Source: an uncultured Pelagibacteraceae bacterium
GTDB taxonomy: Bacteria > Pseudomonadota > Alphaproteobacteria > Pelagibacterales > Pelagibacteraceae
Length of the DNA: 57,130 nucleotides
Reading direction: 5' to 3'
Assembly (NCBI GenBank): GCA_902589505.1
Contig: CACITE010000007.1
Location: 1-57,130 of the forward strand
Under the pieces are notes generated by a model. That model did no database searches. It had not been told where the DNA came from and saw only the letters and a program-made list of their open reading frames with translations. Below, piece after piece: positions 1 through 8,972 of the stretch; within the stretch, counting starts at the first letter, position 1; every line of letters begins with the position of its first letter. The position numbers and the translations under genes are program-made.

Positions 1-210
1 TAAAGTTCCAGAAGTTGATGATGCCAATATATTGTTTGCTTCATTAGCTACTGCTATAGGGGGTGGTATGCCCATAAAAATTAAAAAAGGAGTCATCAAA
101 AAACCGCCACCAACACCAAATAAACCAGATAAAAAACCTATTATATAACTAACAAAAAGTATTAATATTACATTTATCTGAACTTCAGCTATTGGTAAGT
201 AAATCTCCAT
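1..210 (-). CDS. TauE/SafE family permease, N-terminal part only
   Basis: Integral membrane permease of the TauE/SafE (DUF81) family, whose members are proposed to export sulfite or sulfonates or move other small anions; the substrate here cannot be told. The 70 visible codons start with MEIYLPIAEV and run off the left edge. They show a first membrane helix (about residues 12-28) followed by the glycine-rich signature GLFGVGGGFLMTP at about 29-41, typical of the first repeat of this family. The ATG is at 208-210. It is divergent from rpmB across a 109 bp spacer. The rest of the gene lies outside the window, so integrity cannot be judged. Confidence 0.85.
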   Translation of the reverse strand, partial: MEIYLPIAEVQINVILILFVSYIIGFLSGLFGVGGGFLMTPFLIFMGIPPPIAVANEANNILASSTSGTL

Positions 211-273
211 ATAAAAATCTTTAAATATAACTATTCCTCGGTATTAAGGTTGTCAATATTTTAATATATTATC

Positions 274-302
274 TTGATTCTATTTTCTGCTGGTTCTATA
301 TA
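274..302 (+). promoter_or_regulatory. Candidate sigma-70 promoter of rpmB
   Basis: TTGATT (274-279) and TATATA (297-302) are separated by exactly 17 bases, a near-consensus vegetative promoter. The expected start is near 309, giving a leader of only about 11 bases before the rpmB ATG at 320, with a weak AGGA at 308-311. The spacer also has to carry the promoter for the divergent TauE/SafE gene, which I could not place. Confidence 0.5.
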
Positions 303-319
303 GGCTTAGGAAATTTAAT

Positions 320-598
320 ATGACAAAAAGATGCGAGCTAACAGGGAAATCTCCCCTAAAAGGTCACAAAGTAAGTCACGCTAACAATAAAGCGAAAAGA
401 AAGTTTTTTCCAAATTTAAAAAAAGTAACTTTTAAGAGTGATATATTGAAGAGAAATATTGTACTTAAAGTTAGTAATGCAGCACTAAGAACAGTGGATT
501 ACAAAGGCGGATTAGACTTTTACCTTAAAAATACAAAATCAGCCAAGTTATCAGCAAGGGCAAAAAAACTTAAAAACAAAATAATTGAAGAAGCTTAA
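320..598 (+). CDS. rpmB: 50S ribosomal protein L28
   Basis: Large-subunit ribosomal protein bL28. The 92-residue product starts MTKRCELTGKSPLKGHKVSH, the typical L28 N-terminus, followed by a lysine-rich body containing NNKAKRKFFPNL. Size is normal for alphaproteobacterial L28 (about 90-100 residues). It lacks the paired CxxC zinc motif; only Cys5 is present, as in C-minus forms. It has its own good promoter just upstream, and its last 14 bases overlap the start proposed for the downstream transporter, so the two are probably cotranscribed. Confidence 0.97.
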   Translation: MTKRCELTGKSPLKGHKVSHANNKAKRKFFPNLKKVTFKSDILKRNIVLKVSNAALRTVDYKGGLDFYLKNTKSAKLSARAKKLKNKIIEEA

Positions 599-1172
599 TT
601 TCTTAACCGTGAAGGTAGAAAATAGATTTTTTTTTATCTTAGCCTTTTTTATGGCTTTAATAGTCGCGCTCTCAAACTACCTTGTTCAATTTCCCGTTAA
701 TTACTTTAAACTTCAAAATTTACTAACATACGGAGCTTTTACCTACCCGGTAGCATTTCTTATAACCGATTTATCAAATAGAAAATATGGAAAAAAAACT
801 GCTAAAAAAATTGTCTATTTAGGTTTTGCTATAGGAGTATTTTTAACATTTTATTTTTCTACAAATTATTCAGATCTAATTTCAATCAGAATTGCAATTG
901 GATCAGGAACAGCATTTCTTATAGCACAATTAATAGATGTTAATATTTTTGATAAATTAAGGAAAAAAATTTGGTTTGCGGCCCCCCTGATATCTTCCTT
1001 GGTTGGGTCTACAATTGATACATTTTTATTTTTTTCGATTGCTTTTTATGGAACAGAAATAAATTGGATAACTTTATCTTTTGGCGATTTATTTGTTAAA
1101 ATATTTGTTGCTATAATAATGTTAATACCTTTTAGATTTTTGCTTTTTTATACTCAAGAAAGTTCTACTTAA
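585..1172 (+). CDS. yhhQ: Queuosine precursor transporter (QPTR/YhhQ, VUT family)
   Basis: Inner-membrane protein of the DUF165/VUT family, known for import of queuosine precursors (preQ0/preQ1) for tRNA modification. It has about six hydrophobic helices. The stretch AFTYPVAFLITDLSNRKYG (about residues 51-69) contains the family signature of a YP...TD..N..YG helix-loop. Length of 195 residues fits the family (about 200-230). The start is uncertain: the frame opens at TTG 585, inside rpmB, and a GTG at 609 also gives a complete protein; the first ATG (651) would remove part of helix 1. The gene converges on cobT, leaving only five bases between the stops. Confidence 0.8.
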   Translation: MKKLNFLTVKVENRFFFILAFFMALIVALSNYLVQFPVNYFKLQNLLTYGAFTYPVAFLITDLSNRKYGKKTAKKIVYLGFAIGVFLTFYFSTNYSDLISIRIAIGSGTAFLIAQLIDVNIFDKLRKKIWFAAPLISSLVGSTIDTFLFFSIAFYGTEINWITLSFGDLFVKIFVAIIMLIPFRFLLFYTQESST

Positions 1173-1177
1173 AAAAA

Positions 1178-2980
1178 TTAATGTAGAGTTTTTTTATTCT
1201 TTTCAGAGAAAAGTTTAGTTAATTGATTTATCATAACGTCTCCAAGTTCATTAACATCAACTATTTTTACAGCCTTCTTATAGTATCTAGTTACGTCATG
1301 TCCAATTCCTATTGCTAAAATTTCTATGTTTGAATTTTCTTCAATCCATTTTACTGTTTGTTTTAAATGCTTTTCTAAGTAATCACCTGAGTTTACAGAT
1401 AACGTAGAATCATCAACAGGAGCTCCATCTGAAATTACCATTAGCACTTTTCTTTCTTCTTTTCTTAAAGCAATTCTTTTAAAGGCCCATAAAAGCGCTT
1501 CTCCATCAATATTTTCTTTTAACAAACCCTCTTTAAGCATTAAACCAAGATTTTTTTTTGATTGTCTCCAAGGTTTATCAGCTGATTTGTAAATAATATG
1601 TCTTAAATCATTTAGTCTTCCCGGATTTCTAGGTTTATTTTCTATATTCCATTTTTCTCTACTTTTTCCACCTTTCCAATTTTTAGTTGTAAAACCCAAT
1701 ACTTCTACTTTCACAGAACATCTTTCCAAGGTTCTAGACAAAATATCAGCGCAGATTGCTGCTACGGAAATTGGTCTTCCTCTCATAGAGCCGGAATTAT
1801 CAATAAGAAGAGTAACTATAGTATCTTTAAATTCAATTTCTTTTTCCATTTTGTAAGATAAAGGGTGGAATGGATCAATAATTATTCTTGATAACTTTGC
1901 GGAATCTAACATTCCTTCTTCTAAATCAAATTCCCAAGATCTATTTTGTTTTGCCAGCAGTTGTCTTTGTAGTTTATTTGCAAGTTTAGCAATTACACTT
2001 TGTAGATTTAATAGTTGTTGATCTAAATTTTTTCTAAGTCTAATAATTTCTTGCTCATTTTCCAGTTCTTCAGCATGCTTTATTTCATCGTACATATTGG
2101 TAAACACTTTGTATTTTTCTTTTTGAATATTTTTTTGAACATTTCTTACTAAATTTGTATCACCTTCTACTTCTTTTTCTGCAGAATCGTCCATTTCTTC
2201 AGAAAAATTGGGATCTTTTTCAACAATATTTAGATCGGAAACTTCTTCTTGATTCTCTCCTTTTTGGGTTGGGTCACCTTTTTCATCATTCTTTTCAGAC
2301 TCGGACGAGGTTTCTTTTGGCGTTTCTTTTTCTTCCTTTTTTTCGTTTAAATCTGAATCTTTGAAATCAAGACTATCAATTAAATTAGCAATTAACTGAT
2401 TGAATTGACTTTGGTTTTCGACACATTTATCTAATTTTAATAAATTTTGCTTTAAATTTTTGTCAAACAAATCTTTCCAATAACTTAATACTTTTTTTGT
2501 AGTATTGTTTTGTTTAATTTTAAAAAAATGGTTTCTTAAATACAACTCAAAAGCTTCGGTGATTGGAACATCTGCCTCGGTTTTTATTTCATCTTCCTTC
2601 TTATCTATAAATTTATTTTCATAACATTGAACTATATTATTTTTAACACCTTTTAATTTTTCTGACCCAATTTTTTCATATCTAATTTTTTCAGCAATTG
2701 CGTAAAGTGATTTACTTATATTACCCTTAGGTTCATTTTCTAGATAAATTTTTTTATCTGTATATTTTATTTTTAGTGCCTCAGAGTCTGCAAAAGCCCT
2801 TAAATTTGTGAAATCTTGTAATTTTTTTAAACTTACCACTTCGGGTAAATTTAGAGAATTTTCTTTCGAAGATGTGTTTTTGCCAAATTTAACCTCAAGA
2901 TCAAAATTTCCAGAAATAGCTTTTATTGTCGATGAAACAGCAGACTTGAATCTTTCTTTTAAGAATTCTTTTTCGTCCAT
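1178..2980 (-). CDS. cobT: CobT-like cobaltochelatase subunit (VWA domain)
   Basis: Homolog of CobT, which with the AAA+ protein CobS drives the CobN cobaltochelatase in aerobic cobalamin synthesis. The C-terminal von Willebrand A domain has the metal-ion-dependent adhesion motif DNSGSMRG at about residues 394-401. The middle (about 213-273) is extremely rich in Glu/Asp/Lys/Ser and likely disordered, as in other CobT proteins; a helical segment follows. I chose the ATG at 2978-2980 ([11 protein letters not shown]) because the longer frame would run into cobS. The cobS stop lies 13 bases upstream. Length of 600 is normal. No cobN or other corrin pathway gene is in the window, so the real partner is unknown. 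Confidence 0.9.
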   Translation of the reverse strand: MDEKEFLKERFKSAVSSTIKAISGNFDLEVKFGKNTSSKENSLNLPEVVSLKKLQDFTNLRAFADSEALKIKYTDKKIYLENEPKGNISKSLYAIAEKIRYEKIGSEKLKGVKNNIVQCYENKFIDKKEDEIKTEADVPITEAFELYLRNHFFKIKQNNTTKKVLSYWKDLFDKNLKQNLLKLDKCVENQSQFNQLIANLIDSLDFKDSDLNEKKEEKETPKETSSESEKNDEKGDPTQKGENQEEVSDLNIVEKDPNFSEEMDDSAEKEVEGDTNLVRNVQKNIQKEKYKVFTNMYDEIKHAEELENEQEIIRLRKNLDQQLLNLQSVIAKLANKLQRQLLAKQNRSWEFDLEEGMLDSAKLSRIIIDPFHPLSYKMEKEIEFKDTIVTLLIDNSGSMRGRPISVAAICADILSRTLERCSVKVEVLGFTTKNWKGGKSREKWNIENKPRNPGRLNDLRHIIYKSADKPWRQSKKNLGLMLKEGLLKENIDGEALLWAFKRIALRKEERKVLMVISDGAPVDDSTLSVNSGDYLEKHLKQTVKWIEENSNIEILAIGIGHDVTRYYKKAVKIVDVNELGDVMINQLTKLFSEKNKKTLH

Positions 2981-2993
2981 TTTATTTATAAGT

Positions 2994-3968
2994 TTATATT
3001 TTAATGTTAATTGTAGATTCTGGTAAGTCGTCCCCAAAACATCTTTGGTAATATTCAGCAATTATGTTTTTTTCTAAATCATCGCATTTATTCAAAAATG
3101 TTACTCTAAATGCATATCCAGTATCCTTAAATATTTCAGAATTTTCAGCCCAATGAATGACTGTACGGGGACTCATGACAGTCGAAATATCACCATTCAC
3201 AAATCCTTTTCTTGTAAGGTCTGCCACTTTAATCATATTGGAAATTATTTCTTTACCTTCTTTGTTGTTGAAATTTTTAGATTTGGCAAGAACAATTTCT
3301 AGCTCTTTATCAAATTTTAAATAATTTAGTGTTGTTATAATATTCCATCTATCTAATTGACCTTGATTTATTTGTTGAGTTCCTTGATAGAGTCCGGTTG
3401 TATCTCCAAGCCCTATAGTATTAGCAGTAGCAAATAATCTAAAAAATGAATGTTGCTTTAAAACTTTATTTTGATCTAGCAAGGTAAAACTTCCTTCTCT
3501 TTCAAGAATTTTTTGGATTACAAACATTACATCAGGTCTACCTGCATCATATTCGTCAAAAACCAAAGCTATTGGATTTTGTAATGACCAGGGCAGAATT
3601 CCTTCTTTAAATTCTGTGATTTGTTTATTGTCTTTAATTACTATTGCATCTTTTCCTATTAAATCTATACGACTTATATGACTGTCTAAGTTTACTCTAA
3701 TACAAGGCCAATTTAATCTTGCTGCAACCTGCTCAATGTGAGTTGATTTTCCTGTTCCATGATAACCTTGGACTAGCACACGTTTGTTGAAAGCAAATCC
3801 AGAAATAATAGCTAAGGTAGTATCTCTATCAAATTTATATGTAGTATCTATTTCTGGAACGTACTCATTTCTTTTAGAAAAACCATCAACCTTCATTTCC
3901 GAATCTATTCCAAAAATTTGATTTACCGAAATCTTTATATCAGGAACTAATCCAGTTAAATTCGTCAT
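2994..3968 (-). CDS. cobS: CobS-like cobaltochelatase AAA+ subunit
   Basis: MoxR-type AAA+ ATPase, the motor partner of CobT. Walker A is GYHGTGKST at residues 68-76 and Walker B is VFDEYD at 136-141; a sensor-like FATANT motif follows. The N-terminal substrate-motif region is typical of CobS and the length (324) matches the family. It sits directly between the DnaJ-like gene (four bases between start and stop) and cobT, an order common in alphaproteobacteria. Known CobS/CobT use ATP to insert cobalt through CobN; with no CobN seen here, a chelatase role is by homology only. Confidence 0.92.
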   Translation of the reverse strand: MTNLTGLVPDIKISVNQIFGIDSEMKVDGFSKRNEYVPEIDTTYKFDRDTTLAIISGFAFNKRVLVQGYHGTGKSTHIEQVAARLNWPCIRVNLDSHISRIDLIGKDAIVIKDNKQITEFKEGILPWSLQNPIALVFDEYDAGRPDVMFVIQKILEREGSFTLLDQNKVLKQHSFFRLFATANTIGLGDTTGLYQGTQQINQGQLDRWNIITTLNYLKFDKELEIVLAKSKNFNNKEGKEIISNMIKVADLTRKGFVNGDISTVMSPRTVIHWAENSEIFKDTGYAFRVTFLNKCDDLEKNIIAEYYQRCFGDDLPESTINIKI

Positions 3969-3972
3969 TTAT

Positions 3973-4491
3973 TTACTTTCTAGTCATTAACAATTTTAAG
4001 TGACTATATGCTAAAGTTATTTTTTTTAATTTGTCTTCAAATTGTTTATTACCTGAGTTTCTATCAGGGTGAAATTTTTTTACAAGAGTTTTAAACTTCT
4101 TCTGTATTTTTGGCCAATCAGCGTGAAATTCTAATCCCATAATATTGAAGGCATCTCTATCTTTTTCAGTAAACTTTCTGTTTTTAATATTACTTATTAT
4201 TTTTTCTCCATGGAAGAAACCAAATTTGTCATTAAGGGCGTTATTCCAAAGAATATTAAAAAAATTATCTGGAGAACCAAATTTTTGTGTAGGTCTATGC
4301 CAAGTAATATCAGACTTCAAAAAAAATTCTATTTCACTTTGGGACATTCCCTCAAAATAGTTCCAGCTTTTGTTAAATAGTTTAATATGTTCCTCACAAA
4401 GCCATTTATAGTCTTTGCTATTATCTTTTTCTAGTGGAGCCTTAAATTTTCCACTTTCTTTGCAATTTTTCCACTCACAAATATTTTCCAT
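3973..4491 (-). CDS. DnaJ-domain protein with N-terminal zinc-type motif
   Basis: J-domain co-chaperone-like protein of 172 residues. The J domain is at the C-terminus, with the HPD tripeptide at 141-143 (KKFHPDRNSG), which in this family stimulates Hsp70 ATPase. The N-terminus carries a possible zinc site: Cys5, Cys10, Cys32 and His35. This architecture (Cys/His N-terminus, linker with WNYFEGMS, then C-terminal J domain) is recurrent in alphaproteobacteria next to cobS. It is the first gene of the dnaJ-like/cobS/cobT run, which suggests a chaperone linked to the CobST machine. That link is inference. Confidence 0.85.
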   Translation of the reverse strand: MENICEWKNCKESGKFKAPLEKDNSKDYKWLCEEHIKLFNKSWNYFEGMSQSEIEFFLKSDITWHRPTQKFGSPDNFFNILWNNALNDKFGFFHGEKIISNIKNRKFTEKDRDAFNIMGLEFHADWPKIQKKFKTLVKKFHPDRNSGNKQFEDKLKKITLAYSHLKLLMTRK

Positions 4492-4534
4492 TGTTAAAAA
4501 CTATTATATGTTTTAAGATTTTAGAAGTAAAATA

Positions 4535-4786
4535 ATGAATTTCCTTGAGCAGATTAAAGAAAAGATTAATAATAAAATAAATCCAGAAAATATAATTTTA
4601 ATTGATAATAGCCACATTCACGCTAAACATAAATCTTTTGAAAAAAACAAATTTCATTTAAAGGTTATAATTAAATCAAAAAAATTAAAAAGCATGAATA
4701 AAGTTATGGCACATAAAATAATCTTTTCAATTTTAAAAGACGAAATGAGATATAAAATTCATGCGTTAGAAATAGAAATCCAGTAG
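4535..4786 (+). CDS. bolA: BolA family protein
   Basis: Small BolA-fold protein (83 residues). Family members bind monothiol glutaredoxins and Fe-S clusters and take part in iron homeostasis or Fe-S delivery. The conserved NSHIHAKH-like stretch (about 25-32) and the C-terminal KVMAHKIIFSILKDEM with its conserved His (about 61) fit BolA; no Cys is present. In alphaproteobacteria a bolA gene is commonly divergent from the dnaJ-like/cobS pair, as here, with a 43-base shared start region. It converges on aroB with only three bases between stops. Confidence 0.88.
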   Translation: MNFLEQIKEKINNKINPENIILIDNSHIHAKHKSFEKNKFHLKVIIKSKKLKSMNKVMAHKIIFSILKDEMRYKIHALEIEIQ

Positions 4787-4789
4787 GTT

Positions 4790-5902
4790 TTAAGAAAAGT
4801 AAGAAGTTAAAAATTTTTTTATCACCTTATCCTCTAGAAAATATTCTTTTGGTTTGGTAGTCTTTCCTATTTTATTTAGTAAAATTAAATTAATTTTTTC
4901 ACTTACATTTTTTTTATCTTTTTTCATAAAGTTAACAATTTTTTTAATATCTGTTTTTTTAAAAATTTTGTTTATATGCATTGGTAATTTTAAATCACGG
5001 TAGTGTTTTTTTATTAGAGATAACTCTTTATATGTTAACTTTCCTCTCTTGTATGATAGATCGCTAGCTATCATCATGCCTAATAATACAGCTTCACCAT
5101 GATTTAGGCTTTTAGAGAAATTTTTTGCAGCTTCAAATCCATGACCAAAAGTATGACCGAAGTTTAAAATCATTCTTAGGTCTTTTTCTTTTTCATCTTT
5201 TTCGACTACCTTGCACTTTATTTTACAACTTTTAATTATAGACTCTTTGAGAAAAAAATTATTTCTTTTATAAATTATTTTTTTTCCATTTTTTAAAAGC
5301 CAAAAAAAAAGTTTTTTATTCTGTATTAGCGAATGTTTTAAAATTTCTCCATAACCCGAAACTATTTCTCTTTGGGATAAACTTTTTAATGTTGATACGT
5401 CACTTAATATGAAATCAGGTTGATAAAAAGTTCCTATAAGATTTTTACCTTGTTTTGAATTAACACCAGTTTTTCCTCCTATAGAAGCATCTACCTGAGC
5501 TAATAATGTAGTAGGTATATTTATAAATTTTAAACCTCTTTTTGTTAGATTAGATACAAAAGCTGATAAGTCTCCTATAATACCCCCTCCTAAAGAAATC
5601 ACGCAGTCTGATTTATTAAAATTTTCGTTTAAGAGCTTTTCAATAATTTTTGTAGCAATTGAAATATTTTTTATTTTTTCACTAGGTTTTAATTTATAAA
5701 TTATTATCTTATATTTTTTTAATGAACTAGTTAGTTTTTTTAATATAAGCCTAGGTAATCTGCCATCACTAATTATACATATTTTTTTAACACCAGGTAT
5801 ATTTTTTTCAATCAAAGTACCAGTTGAATTTATAATATTATTTCCAAAAAAAATTGGATAGTTTTTGCTTTTCGTTTTAACAATAAGTTTATTTTTTTTC
5901 AT
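4790..5902 (-). CDS. aroB: 3-dehydroquinate synthase
   Basis: Second step of the shikimate pathway: converts DAHP to 3-dehydroquinate using NAD and a divalent metal. Seen in the sequence: an N-terminal nucleotide-binding half with SLGGGIIGDL, the GGKTGVN segment, and metal-ligand regions NFGHTFGHGFE and LNHGEAVLLGM. Length of 370 is normal. Its start overlaps the end of aroK by 14 bases, so the two are translationally linked in the common aroK-aroB order. The 3' end nearly abuts bolA on the other strand. Confidence 0.96.
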   Translation of the reverse strand: MKKNKLIVKTKSKNYPIFFGNNIINSTGTLIEKNIPGVKKICIISDGRLPRLILKKLTSSLKKYKIIIYKLKPSEKIKNISIATKIIEKLLNENFNKSDCVISLGGGIIGDLSAFVSNLTKRGLKFINIPTTLLAQVDASIGGKTGVNSKQGKNLIGTFYQPDFILSDVSTLKSLSQREIVSGYGEILKHSLIQNKKLFFWLLKNGKKIIYKRNNFFLKESIIKSCKIKCKVVEKDEKEKDLRMILNFGHTFGHGFEAAKNFSKSLNHGEAVLLGMMIASDLSYKRGKLTYKELSLIKKHYRDLKLPMHINKIFKKTDIKKIVNFMKKDKKNVSEKINLILLNKIGKTTKPKEYFLEDKVIKKFLTSYFS

Positions 5903-6398
5903 AAAAATTTATAATTTTATTCGCAACGTCATTTGTATTTAAATTTTCACAATTGATTTTATGATTAGCAAGTTGATAAATTTTTTTTCTTTTCAAGTAT
6001 AATCTATTAATTTCTTTTTGATTGTCTTTTTTATTTAACAAAGGTCTTTTTTTGCTATTTTTTGTTCTTTTATTTAAAGTTTCCAAATCGACGTCTAGCC
6101 ATATTGAAACAGCACTTTTTAATATATTGTCTCTAATAGTTTTGTTTATAAAGGCGCCACCACCAAGGGCTATAACACAATTGTGTTTTTTAAGTGATTC
6201 TAGGACTACTTTTTCTTCTTCTAGTCTGAAGAAATTTTCACCCTTTTTTTTAAAGATTTCAGCAATCTTCATTGAGCAGTTTTTTTCTATATTTAAATCA
6301 ATATCAATAAACTCCAAATTCTGTTTTTGTGCCACAATCTTACCCACTGTAGATTTACCAACACCCATCATTCCCAATAAAACAAGGTTTTTTTTCAC
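5889..6398 (-). CDS. aroK: Shikimate kinase
   Basis: Phosphorylates shikimate at the 3-OH with ATP. The 169-residue protein begins MKKNLVLLGMMGVGKSTVGK, giving Walker A GMMGVGKST at 9-17. Further family markers are the DID substrate site near 32-34, FRLEEE with the substrate-binding Arg near 58, GGGAF near 79, and an RPLL lid segment near 118. It is first in the aroK-aroB pair and divergent from a plus-strand run beginning with a small membrane protein 73 bases away. Confidence 0.96.
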   Translation of the reverse strand: MKKNLVLLGMMGVGKSTVGKIVAQKQNLEFIDIDLNIEKNCSMKIAEIFKKKGENFFRLEEEKVVLESLKKHNCVIALGGGAFINKTIRDNILKSAVSIWLDVDLETLNKRTKNSKKRPLLNKKDNQKEINRLYLKRKKIYQLANHKINCENLNTNDVANKIINFYEKK

Positions 6399-6471
6399 AC
6401 TTACCTGAAATTTTAAATTTGATTATTCACAATTATGTCTTAATTTTCAGTGTAAATACAATTTAATAATT

Positions 6472-6651
6472 ATGCAACTTAGATCTAGATATAAACCAAA
6501 AACTGACACTAGAAATTTGATAATTAAAATTATTTTAGCCTTTTTTCTTTTCTTTTTAGTAATATTTTTAATTGATAAAATTGATTTTCCGGTACCGAAA
6601 AAACTTATCAAACATGAAATTAGCAATGATAAGCTTATCACGCTTAAGTAA
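6472..6651 (+). CDS. Small single-pass membrane protein, unknown function
   Basis: A 59-residue frame (MQLRSRYKPKTDTRN start) with a basic N-terminus, one strongly hydrophobic helix at about residues 16-34, and a short lysine-rich C-terminal tail (IDKIDFPVPKKLIKHEI). This is a plausible bitopic protein with the tail outside. It overlaps the start of the next gene by 38 bases in another frame, which suggests coupling. I do not recognise a family. Support is the membrane-protein composition, position at the head of the run and the overlap; comparison with relatives would decide it. Confidence 0.55.
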   Translation: MQLRSRYKPKTDTRNLIIKIILAFFLFFLVIFLIDKIDFPVPKKLIKHEISNDKLITLK

Positions 6652-8365
6652 GCTAACTTTTTTTTCAATATACTTTTCCGTTCTAATTTTCGGATTTTCT
6701 TATGCAGAAGAAGAACCCGCAGATATATGGAAGAAAAAGGAAAAAAAAAATCAGACCGAAAATCAAATTAAAACCAATCAGAATGAGTTAATAGAAAGTC
6801 CTGTTCTTTCAGAAGATCCAAATAAAATAATTATTAAAATTGAAGAAGATGTAATAGAAAATTCAAAAGGATCCATAATTGGCATATTTGACCCTGAGGA
6901 AAATAATTTGAGCTTACATATGTGGACTCAGTCAGATGGCGAAGAAATAAAAAAAATTTTGAAAAGAATAAATAAAATGAAGTTATCAAAACATTCAGAA
7001 GATTTACTTTTCAATGTCTTATTTACAAATGCGTATCCACCTAAAATAAATTTAAGCCAAGAAGAATTTCTAAAAATAAAAATAAACTGGCTAATAAAAA
7101 ATAAAAGAATTGAAGACTTAAAAATTTTGTTAAAAAATAATCCTGAAGTTGGTCAAAATTCTAAAGCTATAAAATTTTTAATAAATGAATATTTGGCTTT
7201 AGCGGATATAAAAACGGCATGCGATTCGATTGATTTTATAGATAAAAATGTTCAAAATATTTATTTAGAAAAATTCAAAATTTACTGTCTGATAAACAAT
7301 GATAGAAATAGTGAAGCCCAATTAGTTTTGGAGCTCTTAAAAGAAAGCGGATTTAATGATAGCTTTTTTGAAGATAAAATTAATTTTTTACTAGGAGTTA
7401 CAAACACAACTACAAAAAAAATTTTAGATGATAATCTACTAAATTTTTATTTTTCCCATATTACCAACGAAGATTTTCAATATAAACCAACAGATAAAAC
7501 CGATAAATATATTTGGCAATATCTTTCTTCAGCCAATTTAATTCAAGTTATTGATTTTGAAAATGAAGAGGTAGTATCAACATACGAACAAGCAGCATCC
7601 AAAGATTCTTTTGACAATGATGAAATTTTTAAAATTTATTTAAAAATGAATTTTAGTTTTAATCAATTGCTAAATGCTCAAGAAATTTATAAAAACTTAC
7701 CAAATTACAAAGCAAGAGCATTAATTTATCAAGGTATTTTATTAACAGATGGAGTAGAAAAAAAAATAGATTTAGCCTTTTTACTTAAAGATCTTTTCAT
7801 AAAGGATAAGCTTCTTAGTGTTTACGAAGAAGAATTGTCAAACATTTTAAAATCTATAGACACAAATAAGATTCCTGAAAGATATGCTGAATTAGTAGAA
7901 CAAAATTTGGATAAAAACATAGCTTCAAAAATAAAATTTGATAATGACGTATTGCATAGATCAAAGGTAATAAAGCATTTTTTGGAAAAAAATCAAAAAT
8001 TAAGCAAAACTGAAAAAGATTTTAAGTCAGTTTATAAAAAAATAAAAAGAAATAAAAAATACTTTGTTTCCATAAAAGATATAGTTGTATTAGAATCTCT
8101 AGCCGCAGACGGTATAACTTTACCTGAAGATCTAGACTATTCTAAACTATCATCCGAACTAACTGTGCCAGAAAGTTTATATGATTTAGCAAATCAAAAT
8201 CAAATTGGTTTAGTTATGCTTAAAATTATAGAAATAATTGGAGAAGATAATATTAACGATTTAGATCCAGAGACTATCTACTTCTTAAATAAAATATTAA
8301 ATGAGCTTAACCTAAAAAAAATAAGGAATAATATTTTAAGAGAATCTTTGCCAGTCAGAGTTTAA
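6614..8365 (+). CDS. Exported protein of unknown function
   Basis: Product of 583 residues from the ATG at 6614 (a second in-frame ATG at 6626 would also work; an upstream ATG at 6572 is less likely because it lies deeper in the small gene). It has a clear signal peptide: basic start, hydrophobic core TFFSIYFSVLIFGF, and a cleavage-like FSYA site near residue 31 followed by an acidic mature start EEEPADIW. The remainder is rich in Lys, Asn, Leu and Ile and appears all-helical, possibly with helical-repeat character, and has no obvious catalytic motif. It is probably periplasmic. I do not recognise its family. It lies upstream of def-fmt-truA on the same strand. Confidence 0.8.
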   Translation: MKLAMISLSRLSKLTFFSIYFSVLIFGFSYAEEEPADIWKKKEKKNQTENQIKTNQNELIESPVLSEDPNKIIIKIEEDVIENSKGSIIGIFDPEENNLSLHMWTQSDGEEIKKILKRINKMKLSKHSEDLLFNVLFTNAYPPKINLSQEEFLKIKINWLIKNKRIEDLKILLKNNPEVGQNSKAIKFLINEYLALADIKTACDSIDFIDKNVQNIYLEKFKIYCLINNDRNSEAQLVLELLKESGFNDSFFEDKINFLLGVTNTTTKKILDDNLLNFYFSHITNEDFQYKPTDKTDKYIWQYLSSANLIQVIDFENEEVVSTYEQAASKDSFDNDEIFKIYLKMNFSFNQLLNAQEIYKNLPNYKARALIYQGILLTDGVEKKIDLAFLLKDLFIKDKLLSVYEEELSNILKSIDTNKIPERYAELVEQNLDKNIASKIKFDNDVLHRSKVIKHFLEKNQKLSKTEKDFKSVYKKIKRNKKYFVSIKDIVVLESLAADGITLPEDLDYSKLSSELTVPESLYDLANQNQIGLVMLKIIEIIGEDNINDLDPETIYFLNKILNELNLKKIRNNILRESLPVRV

Positions 8366-8411
8366 AAAGTCGTTTTTCTTAAAAATTGCTATTACTTGAC
8401 TAAAATACTCT

Positions 8412-8417
8412 TATAAT
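8412..8417 (+). promoter_or_regulatory. Candidate -10 element upstream of def
   Basis: A perfect TATAAT sits 14 bases before the def ATG. No good -35 lies 17 bases upstream (TTGCTA at 8386-8391 would give a 20-base spacer), so this is a weak or activator-dependent promoter at best. The short leader would be nearly without a ribosome binding site. Confidence 0.3.
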
Positions 8418-8431
8418 TTATTCATATTTAA

Positions 8432-8956
8432 ATGACATTGAGGCAAATATTAACTGAACCAAATAGTATGTTAAGGCAAAAATCTACACCAGTTCAAATT
8501 GTAGATAAGGATGTTCAAAGTCTTATGGATGATATGTTAGAAACAATGTATGCGGCTCCAGGAATAGGATTGGCTGCAATTCAAGTCGGGGTCCCAAAAA
8601 GAATAATTGTTCTAGATATAAATCATAAAGAAGGGTCTAAAAAACCTATGTTTTTTGTAAATCCTGAAATAATCGAAAAATCAAAAAACAACTCAACTTA
8701 CGAAGAGGGATGTTTATCAGTACCGGGACAATTTGCTGAAATTGAAAGGCCAGATAGGTGCAATGTAAAATACTTGGATTATTATGGACAACCCAAAGAA
8801 ATTAAAGCTGAAGGTATGCTTGCCACATGCATTCAACATGAAATGGATCATTTAGAAGGAATATTGTTTATTGATTATTTATCTAAATTAAAAAAAACAA
8901 TGATAATTAAAAAACTTTCTAAACAAAAAAAAACAATAGAAAGAATTGTAGTTTAA
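8432..8956 (+). CDS. def: Peptide deformylase
   Basis: Removes the formyl group from the N-terminal methionine of nascent proteins; cytoplasmic metalloenzyme. All three signature motifs are intact: GIGLAAIQVG at 44-53, EEGCLSVPG around the metal-binding Cys94, and QHEMDHLEG with His136, Glu137 and His140. Length of 174 is normal. It is followed after 16 bases by fmt, the enzyme that adds the formyl group, the usual def-fmt pairing. Confidence 0.98.
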   Translation: MTLRQILTEPNSMLRQKSTPVQIVDKDVQSLMDDMLETMYAAPGIGLAAIQVGVPKRIIVLDINHKEGSKKPMFFVNPEIIEKSKNNSTYEEGCLSVPGQFAEIERPDRCNVKYLDYYGQPKEIKAEGMLATCIQHEMDHLEGILFIDYLSKLKKTMIIKKLSKQKKTIERIVV

Positions 8957-8972
8957 ATTCAATAATAAATTA

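Noticed and set aside
2981-3061. 27-residue N-terminal extension of CobT
   Set aside because: It runs into cobS; the family N-terminus and the ATG at 2980 fit better.
6447-6668. Minus-strand 73-codon membrane-like frame
   Set aside because: Antisense to the small membrane protein and the next signal peptide; hydrophobicity is mirrored T/A-rich sequence.
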